From Bacteroidota bacterium (GTDB lineage Bacteria; Bacteroidota; Ignavibacteria; Palsa-1295), in assembly GCA_021825235.1 (NCBI GenBank), contig JAKAIL010000008.1:1-34861 (forward strand): 34,861 nucleotides of DNA. The letters are read 5' to 3'. Positions within the stretch are counted from its first letter, which is position 1. Every line of letters begins with the position of its first letter. Shown here piece by piece: positions 1 through 10,051 of this stretch. Below the pieces are notes generated by a model. It saw only the letters and a list, made by a program, of their open reading frames with translations, did not search any database and had not been told where the DNA came from. The position numbers and the translations under genes were made by a program.

Positions 1-21
1 CATTGTCAGTAGTTCCGTCAT
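1..21 (-). CDS. Transposase, first seven codons only (partial)
   Basis: An ATG at 21-19 on the minus strand begins MTELLTM and continues past the contig edge. The same start is found at 34839 on the plus strand in the other copy. AGGAG lies about 8 bases upstream and can serve as ribosome-binding site. Its position about 100 bp inside an IS terminus is the reason for calling it a transposase; the protein itself is too short to recognise. Confidence 0.45.
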
Positions 22-125
22 CGACCGCTCCTGCTGAAAGTTCGTCCAAACAGCAGTAGCGGTCTTCCCGAAACCCTGACATTTCTATTGTGCTAAGAAC
101 CTGACATTTCTAAGGTGCTACTACA
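1..125 (-). mobile_element. Insertion sequence terminus (left end of contig)
   Basis: Bases 1-125 are the exact reverse complement of 34735-34859, so both ends of the window carry the same element end in inverted orientation. The element boundary is probably at 125, because identity stops there and the terminus then reads TGTAGTAGCACC inward to the element. Two 21-bp sub-repeats of the form TAGCACnnTAGAAATGTCAGG, spaced 25 bp apart, lie just inside the end and look like transposase-binding sites. A start codon on the minus strand at 21-19 opens a protein beginning MTELLTM that runs off the contig. Tandem terminal sub-repeats are known from IS21- and IS1202-type elements, but the family cannot be fixed from this much sequence. 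Confidence 0.8.
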
Positions 126-305
126 ATGGAGCAGAATTCATGGTCCGGCTCTTGACTTTGCCACGCCTATTTCGTACCTTGGGGTACTGATTCGGCGGTA
201 ATAGCGTTGGCATCGATACCCGCACCGCCGAAGGTTCTGTATCGCCTATCTGGGTTGCTTGCCCCAATGTGTGCGCTCTGAATATGTATCGTTACTGAAA
301 TTGGT
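126..305. other. Intergenic stretch next to IS end
   Basis: No coding region is evident. A possible sigma70-type promoter on the plus strand, TTGACT at 152-157 and TACCTT at 175-180 with a 17-bp spacer, could drive the small ORF at 306 and the broken GH172 gene, but the match is modest. Confidence 0.3.
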
Positions 306-578
306 ATGCTTTCGCTGTTATTAGAAGATAGGATAAGTTCGCTCTGGGAGGCGGAACAGCATGTTTATGCTATTCCGGCCGCCGGAACCATGCCATCCCG
401 CCAATGGACCGCGCTTACGTTTGAGCGGCGCGTGAACCTTCGCAGCCGCGCACTCGAAATCTGGAGAGACTACCTGGAGCGGGACCGTGCGATGACCCCC
501 CATCCACCCATTGCCATTCCCGAATACCGGCAAATGCTCTCCCACCCGGACGGTGAATTGATTGTGGAAGAATTATGA
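306..578 (+). CDS. Hypothetical protein, 90 aa
   Basis: A 90-residue frame that I do not recognise. It is rich in Arg, Glu and Leu, has no signal peptide or membrane segment, and ends in the acidic sequence GELIVEEL. It lies 42 bp upstream of the start of the broken GH172 gene on the same strand. A 74-residue antisense frame overlaps it, and neither has decisive support. The plus-strand frame is preferred for its plausible helix-forming composition and because the following gene is on the same strand. It could be a remnant left by the adjacent IS insertion, or not a gene at all. Confidence 0.3.
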   Translation: MLSLLLEDRISSLWEAEQHVYAIPAAGTMPSRQWTALTFERRVNLRSRALEIWRDYLERDRAMTPHPPIAIPEYRQMLSHPDGELIVEEL

Positions 579-620
579 CCTACTGAACTTGCCCGGAACT
601 CGGGCTGTTCGGGGCGGTGC

Positions 621-1342
621 TATGAAAATTTCTCGCGTTCGTTCCTTCGTGCTCGCCGCAAGCTTTCTTGGATGCATTCTCGCATCTGCAAAGGTATTCA
701 GCCAACCGCTCGATCCATACCGGCGCATTAACGATCCACTTGCTATTGCAAATCTCGGCGGCCCGGATAGCGGGCAAACGATCTACGATTACAAAGGAAG
801 TTCCGGGCCACGCGATACGGATGGCTATCAAATCCAGTCCTCGGCTACAGGTGCCGGCATTATCCGGCATTTGTGGGTTGTTTACAATGGTGGCGGTGAT
901 CCAGACAGCGACTATTTGAAATTATGGGTAGATGACTCCCTGCTCATTTCTGGAACGGCACCCGATTTTTTTTCGAAAGTTCACGGGCTCATTGGAGCGC
1001 CGTTTGATACCTCTTCCAGCGGAGCGGAAGTGTGCGAAACTCAGATCCCTTATCATCGGAATTTCCGATGGACTACTCGGGGCGAGTGGCACTTTTCCGG
1101 CTGCGCCTGGCAGCCAATTGACACGACAAAAACGACGTTGCCGTCTCTTTCGAGTCCGGCGTTTCGGAACGACCAGTTAGCGGCAGATTAATGCGCTCGG
1201 CGAAGAAGTACTGAGGTCTGTGGCCATTTCCGGTGGGCTGGCACGGACAATCTATATTCCGCCGCTTGCGAATGGTAGTTATTGGTTGAGCATTGAGTTG
1301 CCGAGTGGCCGGACGGTCGTCCCGGTTCAGTTAGGGCGGTGA
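621..1342 (+). pseudogene. Internally deleted GH172 (DUF2961) secreted protein, head plus T9SS tail
   Basis: The frame from ATG 621 encodes a signal peptide (MKISRVRSF... ending VFSQ) and then about 160 residues closely matching the N-terminus of the intact neighbour at 1388, including DPYRRINDPLAIANLGG and GAGIIRHLW. It stops with TAA at 1189-1191. The +1-shifted frame then reads INALGEEVL, RTIYIPPLANGSYWL and a final VVPVQLGR before TGA at 1340-1342. This matches the last 50 residues of the neighbour (NELGKRVL, RTLYIPSLPNGSYWL). About 640 residues are missing between the two parts and the junction, near 1178-1190, is out of frame. It is therefore a dead paralogue made by internal deletion, not a short functional protein. 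The open frame extends upstream to 562, but the signal peptide places the original start at 621. Confidence 0.85.
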
Positions 1343-1387
1343 TCGGTGTACGAGAATTAATCCTGGAGCAGGAAATGTCGTATATTT

Positions 1388-4072
1388 GTGCTTTCCTTTT
1401 CGATGCACACGATGAAGCATACTCGTTCCAGTTTTTTTGTTCTGCTGATTTCGATTTTTTCGATTCGTATTGCTCAGGCTCAATACTTTGACCCCTACCG
1501 CTGGATCAACGACCCCTTAGCTATTGCCGATTTAGGGGGGGCGGATAGTGCTCCAATTATGCGAGCGTTCCGACTGGACAATGAATACGGTCCGCTCGAC
1601 ACCGATGGGTATGCCATAATGGCCTCTGATACCGGAGCGGGAATTATACGGCATCTCTGGGCAACGTTTTCTGATGGTGTAGCACCCGATTCCGCACGGC
1701 TTCGATTGTATGTAGATGATTCTCTTTTGATCGATGCAAAAGGCGAGGATTTTTTTCGATTAGCACATGGCCTCATACGCTCGCCATTCGATACGGCAAT
1801 TGCCGGCGGTTTCGATTGCGAGACTCAGATACCCTACAAACATTCGTTCCGGTGGGAGAATGAATATTGCTGGCTCATTCGTAACGCGGAATGGCAGCGA
1901 ATCGATACCACTAAAGCACCACTGGCTTCCCTGAATAGCGATACATTGGTCGCACAACAAACGCGCGCGGAAGCAAACTATTGGAAAACGGATCCATGGA
2001 AAACGGGAACAGATGTTCCATTTAGCGGAACCATAGGTGCTCGGGATACCATGGTATTAGCTGCTCTCTCAGGTCCAGCATACATTGAGGACTTGCATTT
2101 TGCCTTTACATCGCTCGATACCGCTATACTCCACAATTTGTGGCTGGAATGCTACTGGGACCGTTCGCCGAGCCCGAGCATCGATGTTCCCCTCTCCGAT
2201 TTTTTTGGTATTGCGATGGGCGTGCGGTCCATTCGATCATTCCGATTTCTCGTGGATTCCGCACACTCCACGCTCGATTGTTATTTTCCGATGCCGTTTC
2301 GCTCGAATGCGAAGCTGCTTATGATAAATCGGAATAGCAGTCCTGCCGCGTGGACAGGAGCGGTTCGCTATGAACCCACGCCCTGGAACCGGCATTTCGG
2401 ATACTTCGGGACGCAATTTCACGTGACGCCGGAGATTGCGGTGGGACGGTTGCATCCCCTGCTCCACGCGAAAGGGAGCGGACGTTACATCGGTGCTAAC
2501 TTTAATTACCCCGATTCGAAATTTTTTACCCCCGTCTTTATGGAAGGGGATGGATACATGATGGTTGATTCCATGCCCGTTTCGCCAAATGTAAACGCGT
2601 GGCCCTCCATCGAATATTCGGGGACGGAGGACTACTGCAATTCCGGCTGGTATTTTTCGAACGACAGCGCGTTCTCACTTCCGTTTGGGGGCTGCCCCAT
2701 TCGCTGGCCTACGATGTATCGGTTCCATATTGACGATCCGTATAATTATTCCAGCTCCATCGACATAGATTGGGGACATGGGTTTTTCAATGATTATACG
2801 ACGACGTACCGGACCACCGCATTCTACTATACGTCCTGGATCCCATTTTATCCGTCGTCCGATACTATCATCGCAGGAAATACCTGGACGATTACCGGTG
2901 CCGGCTACGCGCCGGACACCAGTATAACTGCTCTACTGGATGCAGACACGATCTATCGGGGACAGGCCGAGGCGGACGGTTCCATTGGCTTCAAACTTCT
3001 CGTTCCAACCTCCTGGCCGGTTGGCGATCATACCCTTTCAATCAATGGCCTCGAAAAACCGGAACGAATCACGGTGCTCGCTGCCCCGAAGCTACTCTAT
3101 GTGCAGGATACCGCAAACCGCCATTTTAGCGAGCGTGATTCCATCGAGCTCCGTGGATATGGATTCAACCCAGGCGAGCTGCTAACCGTAATGCTTGGCG
3201 ATACGATATTCCCGGCCCCTTCCACGATTGTAACAGACACCGACGGAGTCTTTCGAACCAAAATATTCCTTCCATGGGTACCAGAGGGATATTATCATGT
3301 GTATGCCAAGCGGCTTTCCGGCATGATTGTAACCTCGGATTCCAGTTTGTTCGTAACTCGCACGCTGAATTATGAATTTGAGGATCTGCCGATGACGGGC
3401 GGAGCATTTTATAGCTATGTTTCGCCGCAATGGAGTCAGGGTGCCATCGCCTTCTGTAATGGGAACTGGAAACGTGGCAGCGAATTCGATTTTACATTCC
3501 AGGTTCCCTTCGCCGATTCCTTTGCCGCGACCGTGTTCGGAGTCTCCAGCGATCGCTACGGAATCTATCGGACTTATATTGATGGAACCGATATGGGAGT
3601 GTATGATTGGTTCCGGAATCAGCCATGGGATGTGCTGACCCGAGACTCCAGTAATCTTTCACCAATTTGGCTCGATAAAGGCCAGCATCTCATCCGGTTC
3701 GTAAATGAAGGCTGGGATTCCGGTGCTGTCGAATATTCGGTGGCGCCGGATAATCTTCATCTCCGTCCGTTATCGAGTTCCTCGGGATCTGTTTTGGATG
3801 TAACGCCAACCATTCCAGCGAAGATGCCGCTGGTAGCGTTTCCCGATCCGTTGGACCAATTGGTCCTTTCTATTTCCGGAATACCGGATTCAGCGGCTAC
3901 CATTCCTGCAATTCTGTATAACGAACTCGGAAAACGAGTGCTTCAAACGTTCCTGCTGCCCGAAAGTGGAGTGCGAACACTGTACATTCCTTCACTTCCG
4001 AATGGTTCCTATTGGCTGAGTTTACAATTCTCCAGTGGTCGGCAGGTGATACCCTTCCAATTACATCGGTAA
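1388..4072 (+). CDS. Secreted GH172-family (DUF2961) glycoside hydrolase-like protein with T9SS sorting tail
   Basis: Large secreted protein. Order from the N-terminus: signal peptide (MKHTRSSFF... IAQAQ); DUF2961/GH172 catalytic region, about residues 30-480; two Ig/IPT-like beta domains, about 490-650; a carbohydrate-binding-like jelly roll opening YEFEDLPMTGGA, about 665-800; and a T9SS-type tail ending QVIPFQLHR. GH172 landmarks are visible: GAGIIRHLW, SDFFGIAMG, CYFPMPF, MEGDG and SGTEDY. The two glutamates expected to be catalytic in the family are E386 (EGD) and E414 (GTEDY). They are about seven residues further apart than in typical members because of an insertion. Characterised GH172 enzymes act on fructofuranosides and D-arabinofuranosides, but the substrate here is unknown. 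The start is uncertain: GTG 1388 is nearest the GGAGCAGGA ribosome-binding site, while ATG 1403 or 1412 gives a cleaner signal peptide. Its truncated paralogue lies directly upstream. Confidence 0.85.
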   Translation: MLSFSMHTMKHTRSSFFVLLISIFSIRIAQAQYFDPYRWINDPLAIADLGGADSAPIMRAFRLDNEYGPLDTDGYAIMASDTGAGIIRHLWATFSDGVAPDSARLRLYVDDSLLIDAKGEDFFRLAHGLIRSPFDTAIAGGFDCETQIPYKHSFRWENEYCWLIRNAEWQRIDTTKAPLASLNSDTLVAQQTRAEANYWKTDPWKTGTDVPFSGTIGARDTMVLAALSGPAYIEDLHFAFTSLDTAILHNLWLECYWDRSPSPSIDVPLSDFFGIAMGVRSIRSFRFLVDSAHSTLDCYFPMPFRSNAKLLMINRNSSPAAWTGAVRYEPTPWNRHFGYFGTQFHVTPEIAVGRLHPLLHAKGSGRYIGANFNYPDSKFFTPVFMEGDGYMMVDSMPVSPNVNAWPSIEYSGTEDYCNSGWYFSNDSAFSLPFGGCPIRWPTMYRFHIDDPYNYSSSIDIDWGHGFFNDYTTTYRTTAFYYTSWIPFYPSSDTIIAGNTWTITGAGYAPDTSITALLDADTIYRGQAEADGSIGFKLLVPTSWPVGDHTLSINGLEKPERITVLAAPKLLYVQDTANRHFSERDSIELRGYGFNPGELLTVMLGDTIFPAPSTIVTDTDGVFRTKIFLPWVPEGYYHVYAKRLSGMIVTSDSSLFVTRTLNYEFEDLPMTGGAFYSYVSPQWSQGAIAFCNGNWKRGSEFDFTFQVPFADSFAATVFGVSSDRYGIYRTYIDGTDMGVYDWFRNQPWDVLTRDSSNLSPIWLDKGQHLIRFVNEGWDSGAVEYSVAPDNLHLRPLSSSSGSVLDVTPTIPAKMPLVAFPDPLDQLVLSISGIPDSAATIPAILYNELGKRVLQTFLLPESGVRTLYIPSLPNGSYWLSLQFSSGRQVIPFQLHR

Positions 4073-4118
4073 TCATTACTCCCCCTCCAGAAGAAAAATG
4101 GGAATCATTTATGCGACT

Positions 4119-7100
4119 TTATTGCCGGACAATATCCAGGCTCTGCGACCAGTTCGATGCATTCACCCGCACGCGATACACTCCTGCGGGTACGGCAGTC
4201 AGATCGAGTGCTATCGAATGGTCCGGGCCCGGAAGCAGTGAAAGGGTTCGCTCCAGAACCGTTCTTCCCAGAGCATCGCTCACTTCGATGTTAGCGCCGA
4301 GGAGATTATCCGTTTGGTTCCTGTACATAACGGTGACCATTCCTGCCGTAGGATTGGGGATGACCCCATCGATCGCCAGGGTTCCCGAAAGCGCCTGTCG
4401 CAGCAATGGACCGTTACACGCCGTACGAAGCTGGAATGCACTTGCGGCAACCGTGGTGCTCGCAATGCAATCGGCTGGCCGATTCTGAGTCGAGGTGAAC
4501 TGCACGCTATCGAGCGAAAGCTGGGTCGAAAGCGCGCGTGCTTCGTATGCAATGAGGTGAAGTGTTGCAATCACGGAATCCGCGGGAACCGGCGAGACAT
4601 GCAACAGGTAGTGCGCCAGGCCATCGGCACTTCGGTAGTAGCCTGGCGGTCCGACCCAGGACTCATCGATCGAGGCGAGCTGCAGAAGATCGTCATCGAA
4701 AACCAAATCGAAAGCCATGCTGCTTACATCGCTTGGTAACGTTCCATGTTGAATAATGCGGTAGGTTACCGTGCCCCCAGGTCCGCAACTATCGATGGGT
4801 GAAAGCACGAGTTGCCACGGAACGGGATATTCAATCTCGCGCGAAAGCACGACCGGAGTGAATGCCGGTGTCGCATCGGAGGTAATCTGGAGAAGCCCTG
4901 TATTCGTTTGCTGGCCGCCCGATGTATCGACTTGCGTTCTAAGATAAATCGTGTCCCGCTGGTGTGGAGCAAGGCAGAAGGACGTTGCTTGCCCCGGTGT
5001 GAGAGTGAAGTGCAAATTGCTGGTTGCTATCGAGCTGACACAAACGGAATCGCAGCCGGTGTCTTCGATGAGGATGCTCGTGTCGCGTTCTTCGCAAATG
5101 GGAAGGGTTCCCATATCCACGGACTGTGTTGAAGCAGCGAGGGCTGCCATGCCATGCACAACATTTACGAAAAGCACCATTGTGGTATCTCCGGCATTGC
5201 TGCCATCGAGATTTTGATGATGGATAACAAGCGTATCGAACGATGCGCCGTGTTGCGAAGGGGAACAGAGCACAGGAACTACCACAGTGCCGCCATTGGA
5301 CAAAATCGTATCGCCCGCATTCACAAGCGAAAAATCGGTCGAGTTCGCCAGATGAATGCTTGTCAGCTTTGTGCTATCGCAGGCCAGGTTTTTCACCGTC
5401 ACGATAATTTGTGTGTCGCTCGTGCAAAACGGGCGATCTCCGAGCGAAATGGTATCGGGCGAAAGCGCGAGGGCGGGTCCGCCCTTGGGAACAATCGCCG
5501 TCAACTCGATGGTATCCGTTCCACTCGTAGGTCCGGTGTAGGAATATAAAAGATTGGCCGAGTAAGTTCCGGGCGTTGTGCTGGCAAAATGGATATAGAT
5601 CGTGTCCATCTGGCCGGGAAGCAGGGTGATAGCTCCAACACTGGGATTCGCTTGCCAATAATTGGAGAGTGATTGCGCCAAGGAAACAGAAAGGGTATCG
5701 CAGCCGGTGTTATGCAGCACGAGTATCGTATCCCATGTTGCGCAGGGCGCTGGCGCGGAAAACTGAAGCGCCCTTGGCGTAGCAGCGAGGGTTGATGTGA
5801 TGTGCGAATAATCAACGGAAAGCGAAATCGTCGTATCGAACGGAGTGTTCGATGGCTCGTAGGTTCCACGAATGCGGATCGAGTAATGTTGTGGACCGGA
5901 ATAGCTGCCGGGCAGGATCGCGACAGGTATCGTATCGCCCCCCGCGACGGTGGAATCGAAGGGGGCAATGAAGAGGCCCGGCGTGGCAATGGTTGCCGAC
6001 GTAACGACGAGCGTTTCGCAGCTTGTGTCCATTAGGTAAAGATCCGTCATTCCGCCGGCACATCCGACGGCAGAGCTCGGCGCGCTCGCGATGGCCGGTG
6101 CAAGCGTTCCCACGCCCGTCAGCACTCTTACAATTGCCGAAGCGCAAGGGAAGTCAATGGGTGTGATCGTGATCGAATCGGAATGCTGAAGGTGGTCCTT
6201 CGGGGTAAATCGGACAGTAAGATCGAGAGAGCCATTGGTCGTTTTGAGCGTATCCGGACCCAGGAGCTGAAACGCGCCCGAAGGATCGCCCGAGAGCCCG
6301 ACAGTAATCCTTCCCGTGACAAAGAACGAATCGACCTTGATTTGGAGCGTGGAACTATCGCACTCGGCGATCGTCGTTTGGAAGGTGGAATGGACAACGG
6401 GCGTAATATTATCCGCCTGAGACGTCCAGACCCCACCGCTGTCGTCGAAGGCGGTCACCGTAAGACCGCCGCAGCCATAGACGCAGAATTTGAGATCGTC
6501 CGTCGCTTCGATATGCTGCGGTCCTCCAATGCTATCCCAGTTCCCGCCGTTGTAACTGGTGTAGAGTCCATTGATGTTCTGGAAATACAGGCGGCTTCCG
6601 GACCCTTCAATATCATCGACCCAATGGACCGTTGGCATGGTGGGAGGATAGACTCTCCAGGTTTGGCCGTAATCTGTGGATTCCAAGATCTCGGAATTGC
6701 GAAGGTCTTCCGAACCGATAAAAAAAGTTTTGGTAACGGTGTCGGCGTAAGCGCACCATCCTCCATCCCAGAAAGGAGGCGGTACAGAAAATGGCGGGTT
6801 CCAGGAAGTTCCACCATCATTGGACCAATAGGCAAGCGTATGGCTTGAATCGTCGGCACTGCGAATCAAATGGAGTCCATCCATGCGCGCCACTGAGCCG
6901 GATGCTAATTGCGGGCTATTGCTATTATAGTCCCAGAACACATCGACTTCTTTGTTAATCTTGGGCGAAACGGAAAGCACAAGGTTCCATGTAACGCCCT
7001 TATCGGTGGAGGACCAACATTCATTGGCTGTTCGGTTCGAAACAGCCGCGTACAGCGTTTTGCCATCGAAGCAGCGGATAGTATAGATGCTGGAGTTCGT

Positions 7101-7322
7101 TGCAAGCGCGGCACTGCCTTGCTGCCAGGTGAGGCCATCGCGCGTGTAAAAGAATTGATCGACCGTTGCCGCGACGCCAGTCTGCTCGTTCCAAAAGTAG
7201 CCGCAAATACCCGTGGAGGGAAGCTGGCCGGAGGAATGCCAAACGCGTGCCTGTGCAAGAACGATGGTTGGAACGATTATTCCAAAAAACAGTAATGCGA
7301 ATGGAAGATGGCGAAGAGTCAT
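4119..7322 (-). CDS. Secreted Asp-box propeller / ASH-repeat / cohesin-like protein with T9SS tail (1067 aa)
   Basis: Begins with a signal peptide (MTLRHLPFALLFF... VLAQA). Residues about 25-300 carry Asp-box beta-propeller motifs (TRDGLTW, STDKGVTW, SNDGGTSW, STDYGQTW) as in BNR/Ycf48-like propellers. Residues about 310-820 are repeats of roughly 100 residues of the 'choice-of-anchor D'/ASH-like type. These have paired cysteines in a C...DT...N.GCDT pattern that probably form a disulfide in each repeat. About 830-965 is a cohesin-like domain (LVFDDDLLQL, DSVIATLHL). The last 85 residues form a T9SS sorting tail (GVIPNPTAGMVTV ... VPAGVYRVRV). The start overlaps the stop of the upstream paralogue by 4 bp (ATGA at 7322-7319 on the minus strand), so the two are probably translationally coupled. 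The role is unknown; surface adhesion or matrix building is a reasonable guess. Confidence 0.85.
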   Translation of the reverse strand: MTLRHLPFALLFFGIIVPTIVLAQARVWHSSGQLPSTGICGYFWNEQTGVAATVDQFFYTRDGLTWQQGSAALATNSSIYTIRCFDGKTLYAAVSNRTANECWSSTDKGVTWNLVLSVSPKINKEVDVFWDYNSNSPQLASGSVARMDGLHLIRSADDSSHTLAYWSNDGGTSWNPPFSVPPPFWDGGWCAYADTVTKTFFIGSEDLRNSEILESTDYGQTWRVYPPTMPTVHWVDDIEGSGSRLYFQNINGLYTSYNGGNWDSIGGPQHIEATDDLKFCVYGCGGLTVTAFDDSGGVWTSQADNITPVVHSTFQTTIAECDSSTLQIKVDSFFVTGRITVGLSGDPSGAFQLLGPDTLKTTNGSLDLTVRFTPKDHLQHSDSITITPIDFPCASAIVRVLTGVGTLAPAIASAPSSAVGCAGGMTDLYLMDTSCETLVVTSATIATPGLFIAPFDSTVAGGDTIPVAILPGSYSGPQHYSIRIRGTYEPSNTPFDTTISLSVDYSHITSTLAATPRALQFSAPAPCATWDTILVLHNTGCDTLSVSLAQSLSNYWQANPSVGAITLLPGQMDTIYIHFASTTPGTYSANLLYSYTGPTSGTDTIELTAIVPKGGPALALSPDTISLGDRPFCTSDTQIIVTVKNLACDSTKLTSIHLANSTDFSLVNAGDTILSNGGTVVVPVLCSPSQHGASFDTLVIHHQNLDGSNAGDTTMVLFVNVVHGMAALAASTQSVDMGTLPICEERDTSILIEDTGCDSVCVSSIATSNLHFTLTPGQATSFCLAPHQRDTIYLRTQVDTSGGQQTNTGLLQITSDATPAFTPVVLSREIEYPVPWQLVLSPIDSCGPGGTVTYRIIQHGTLPSDVSSMAFDLVFDDDLLQLASIDESWVGPPGYYRSADGLAHYLLHVSPVPADSVIATLHLIAYEARALSTQLSLDSVQFTSTQNRPADCIASTTVAASAFQLRTACNGPLLRQALSGTLAIDGVIPNPTAGMVTVMYRNQTDNLLGANIEVSDALGRTVLERTLSLLPGPDHSIALDLTAVPAGVYRVRVNASNWSQSLDIVRQ

Positions 7323-10051
7323 TGTTTTATAAATGTTTTTATCGAAGGGAGTCCCGCAACGCGTAAGCGAAGCGCATAGATACCGCCCGGCAGCAGGGAA
7401 AGGTCGAGCGGGATACGATTCAATCCTGGCGCGAGCATGAGAGAGTGCCTTCTCATTTCGCGGCCAATGTCATTCACGAGCGAAAGCTCGCCCGGTAAGG
7501 AGGCTCCTGCGTTGGAATAGATCGAAACGGTCGCATGGCCCACGGCGGGATCGGGATCGATTGCCTCGATTACCACCGTTCCCGTCTTGAGAAACCCTGC
7601 GAACTCCGGCGTTCCGCATTGAGTTAGCAGCGTGAATTGGGAACCCGCATGCGTTACGCTTGCGATGCAATCGCCTGTCCAGCCGGCGCTATCGGTTAAG
7701 AAAATGCTATCGAGCGTTAGCTCCGTTGAAAGTACTTTTGCCTGATAGGCCGTAAGGTGTAGCGTGGCAATAACCGAATCCGTTGGTACGGGCGCAACGT
7801 GCAATTCGTAATGTGCTTTGCCATCCGAGCTGCGGTAGTATTTTGGCGGAGAGACCCATGACTCGTCCACGCCCGTGAGTTGCAGAAGGTCGTCGTCAAA
7901 CACGATCTGGAAATCCACGCTACCGACATCCTGTGGCAGTGAGCCATGCTGAATGACATGATATACAACGCCTTGCCCAGCTTCGGAGCTATCGGGCGGA
8001 GAAAGTGCCAAGTTCCACGGTGCTGGATAGTTGATGCCGTGTGAAAGCACGACCGGCGCAAGCGGCGAGCCCGACGTGCTTACGATTAGAAGCGAATCCG
8101 TATTCGAGTTTGGATGGCCCGCCGTATCGACTTGCGTTGCAAGCCAGATGGTATCGCGAGCGCCCGAAGCGAGACAAACTGAATCGCCGCCCGCTACGAT
8201 CCGAAATCCGGTGCCCTGAAGGGCGATGCTGCTAATACAAATCGTGTCGCAGCCTACATTTCGCACGATGGCAAAGGTGTCGCGTTCGTTGCAGATATAG
8301 GACGGTGCCACACCGATGGCCGTGTCTCGCGCCGCAAGCGTATTGGAAGCCGCAAGAGCGCGGAGCGAAATTGGAAGCGTCGTATAAAAAAAAGAGAAAT
8401 CGGTATCGACACCCCATGCGTGTGGGAAGTAAAAGTAATCGTTAAGCAGGGAATCCATGCCCAGATAATGGCCATAGACGATGATGCTGTCGCTTATCGT
8501 TCCACTCATCCCGCTGGCACGGAAGGCGAAACGAAGCGAATCGTTAGAACCAATCCAAGTTGTGTCCGGCAGGAAGGTAGTGACGAGGAAATATTGCCGG
8601 AGATAGGGCGGAATATAGATGGAATCGATCGCGAGCCGATCGCAGGAGTCCGCGCGGATAAGCGCGGCTTCGGTATCGGCAATGCAGCTTGCTGCAAAGG
8701 CGGGCGGTGCGCCGATGCGGGCATCCGGGATCGCGACGACGTGTACCGTGCGCGTCTCGCTCCAGTCCGAGCAGTGCCAATGGTTCTCGAAGCTAAGTAC
8801 CACGTTCGACACCGGATGGTGCGGATCGTACTGCATCCACACCGTATCTTCGTGGTGAATCCGAAGGGGAATTACGCTATCGCTCATGGGGAACGCGAAA
8901 TCGCCGAGGCTATCGCGCATTGTAATACGGACGGTCATGCTATCGACATCGCTTTCCACCGTAACGGGAATTAAAAACGGGTTGCAGGTCGAAGCCAATT
9001 CGAGGGGCACGTTCATCGTGTCCTCTTGGGTCAGTGGCGCGCCATTGGAGTCCGTCATGCTTGGAGCGCCGTGTAGATCGTCCATGCCGCCGGTAGTGGT
9101 CATGAGGAGCACATCGTAGTCCCCGACACCGATGAGATGGACAACACAGGCGATGGCGACGTGCTCTCCCATCGGCCCCCATACAAACATCGGAAGCATA
9201 GCGCCGGAATCGATCGTAATGACGGAATTCCACGTCAGACCATCATCCGTGGAACGAAACATTCCCAGCGTGTCGGTGAGGTAAACGACGGTGGAAGCAC
9301 CACTCACAAACTCGCAATTTGTCCCGGATCCAGTGAGCACGGTCTGCCAGGTGGATCCAAAATCGGTCGAGCGGAAGGCAGTGCCCCAGGAGTTAGGACA
9401 CACATACACGTTCCGACAGGGGTCCGCGAATGCGCCGGTACTGAACGAATCGACCATTGGCACGCCGCTCGAAATCCAATTCAATCCTCCGTCCGTGGAA
9501 ACAAAAATATTCGCATCGCCCTGCGCGATACAGTGCAGGGTATCGAGCCGCGCAAAAACTTTCATGGGATCGTGCAGGGCGCGTATCATTCCGGAACCAT
9601 CGGCATACACATCGTTGGCATCCACAAGCCCGAGTCCGGAATATGTCCATGTCTTCCCGGAGTCGAGCGAGACCAGAACATCCGTTCCTCGAGAGGCTGC
9701 GTATAATTTGCCCTGAATGAATCGGAATCGCCGAATGTAGGAGAGCCCTGCCGGAACCGTCGCTACCTTCCAAAGCCCCATTGTTTGCACGTTTGGCGCG
9801 AGCCAGTAAATGGTAACTTTGCCATTAAAGGCGTTCGCCACAACGCTATTCCTGGGACCGAAGAAGTAGCTCGCCGTGTACGAGTACAATGGGACCGGAT
9901 GGTGCGCATCCCCGAGCGAGCCGACGTATTGCCATTCGGGCGGGAGCGATCCTCCTTGCTCCAGCACCCACTGTCCTCGCACGCTCGTAGTGCCGAGGCT
10001 CACAAGGCAGAGAATTGTCGCAATCGCACCAAAGACACGGGTACGGGTCAT
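7319..10051 (-). CDS. Secreted Asp-box propeller / ASH-repeat / cohesin-like protein with T9SS tail (910 aa)
   Basis: Paralogue of the following gene, with the same architecture and two or three fewer ASH-like repeats. The signal peptide is MTRTRVFGAIATILCL... SVRGQ. Asp-box motifs SLDSGKTW, STDGGLNW, STDFGSTW and STDDGLTW span about residues 125-270. The middle contains cysteine-paired ASH-like repeats (CNERDTF...VGCDTICISS). A cohesin-like domain covers about 690-825 (IVFDDDLLQLTGV, DSVIATLHL). The T9SS tail contains PDPAVGHATVSIY and LPGGIYALRLRV. The cohesin-to-tail segment is strikingly similar to the 1067-residue neighbour, which indicates recent duplication or gene conversion. It is the first intact gene of a minus-strand pair. 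The remnant of a third copy ends 102 bp upstream, so the promoter may lie beyond it or in that gap; I see no clear -35/-10 there. Confidence 0.85.
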   Translation of the reverse strand: MTRTRVFGAIATILCLVSLGTTSVRGQWVLEQGGSLPPEWQYVGSLGDAHHPVPLYSYTASYFFGPRNSVVANAFNGKVTIYWLAPNVQTMGLWKVATVPAGLSYIRRFRFIQGKLYAASRGTDVLVSLDSGKTWTYSGLGLVDANDVYADGSGMIRALHDPMKVFARLDTLHCIAQGDANIFVSTDGGLNWISSGVPMVDSFSTGAFADPCRNVYVCPNSWGTAFRSTDFGSTWQTVLTGSGTNCEFVSGASTVVYLTDTLGMFRSTDDGLTWNSVITIDSGAMLPMFVWGPMGEHVAIACVVHLIGVGDYDVLLMTTTGGMDDLHGAPSMTDSNGAPLTQEDTMNVPLELASTCNPFLIPVTVESDVDSMTVRITMRDSLGDFAFPMSDSVIPLRIHHEDTVWMQYDPHHPVSNVVLSFENHWHCSDWSETRTVHVVAIPDARIGAPPAFAASCIADTEAALIRADSCDRLAIDSIYIPPYLRQYFLVTTFLPDTTWIGSNDSLRFAFRASGMSGTISDSIIVYGHYLGMDSLLNDYFYFPHAWGVDTDFSFFYTTLPISLRALAASNTLAARDTAIGVAPSYICNERDTFAIVRNVGCDTICISSIALQGTGFRIVAGGDSVCLASGARDTIWLATQVDTAGHPNSNTDSLLIVSTSGSPLAPVVLSHGINYPAPWNLALSPPDSSEAGQGVVYHVIQHGSLPQDVGSVDFQIVFDDDLLQLTGVDESWVSPPKYYRSSDGKAHYELHVAPVPTDSVIATLHLTAYQAKVLSTELTLDSIFLTDSAGWTGDCIASVTHAGSQFTLLTQCGTPEFAGFLKTGTVVIEAIDPDPAVGHATVSIYSNAGASLPGELSLVNDIGREMRRHSLMLAPGLNRIPLDLSLLPGGIYALRLRVAGLPSIKTFIKQ

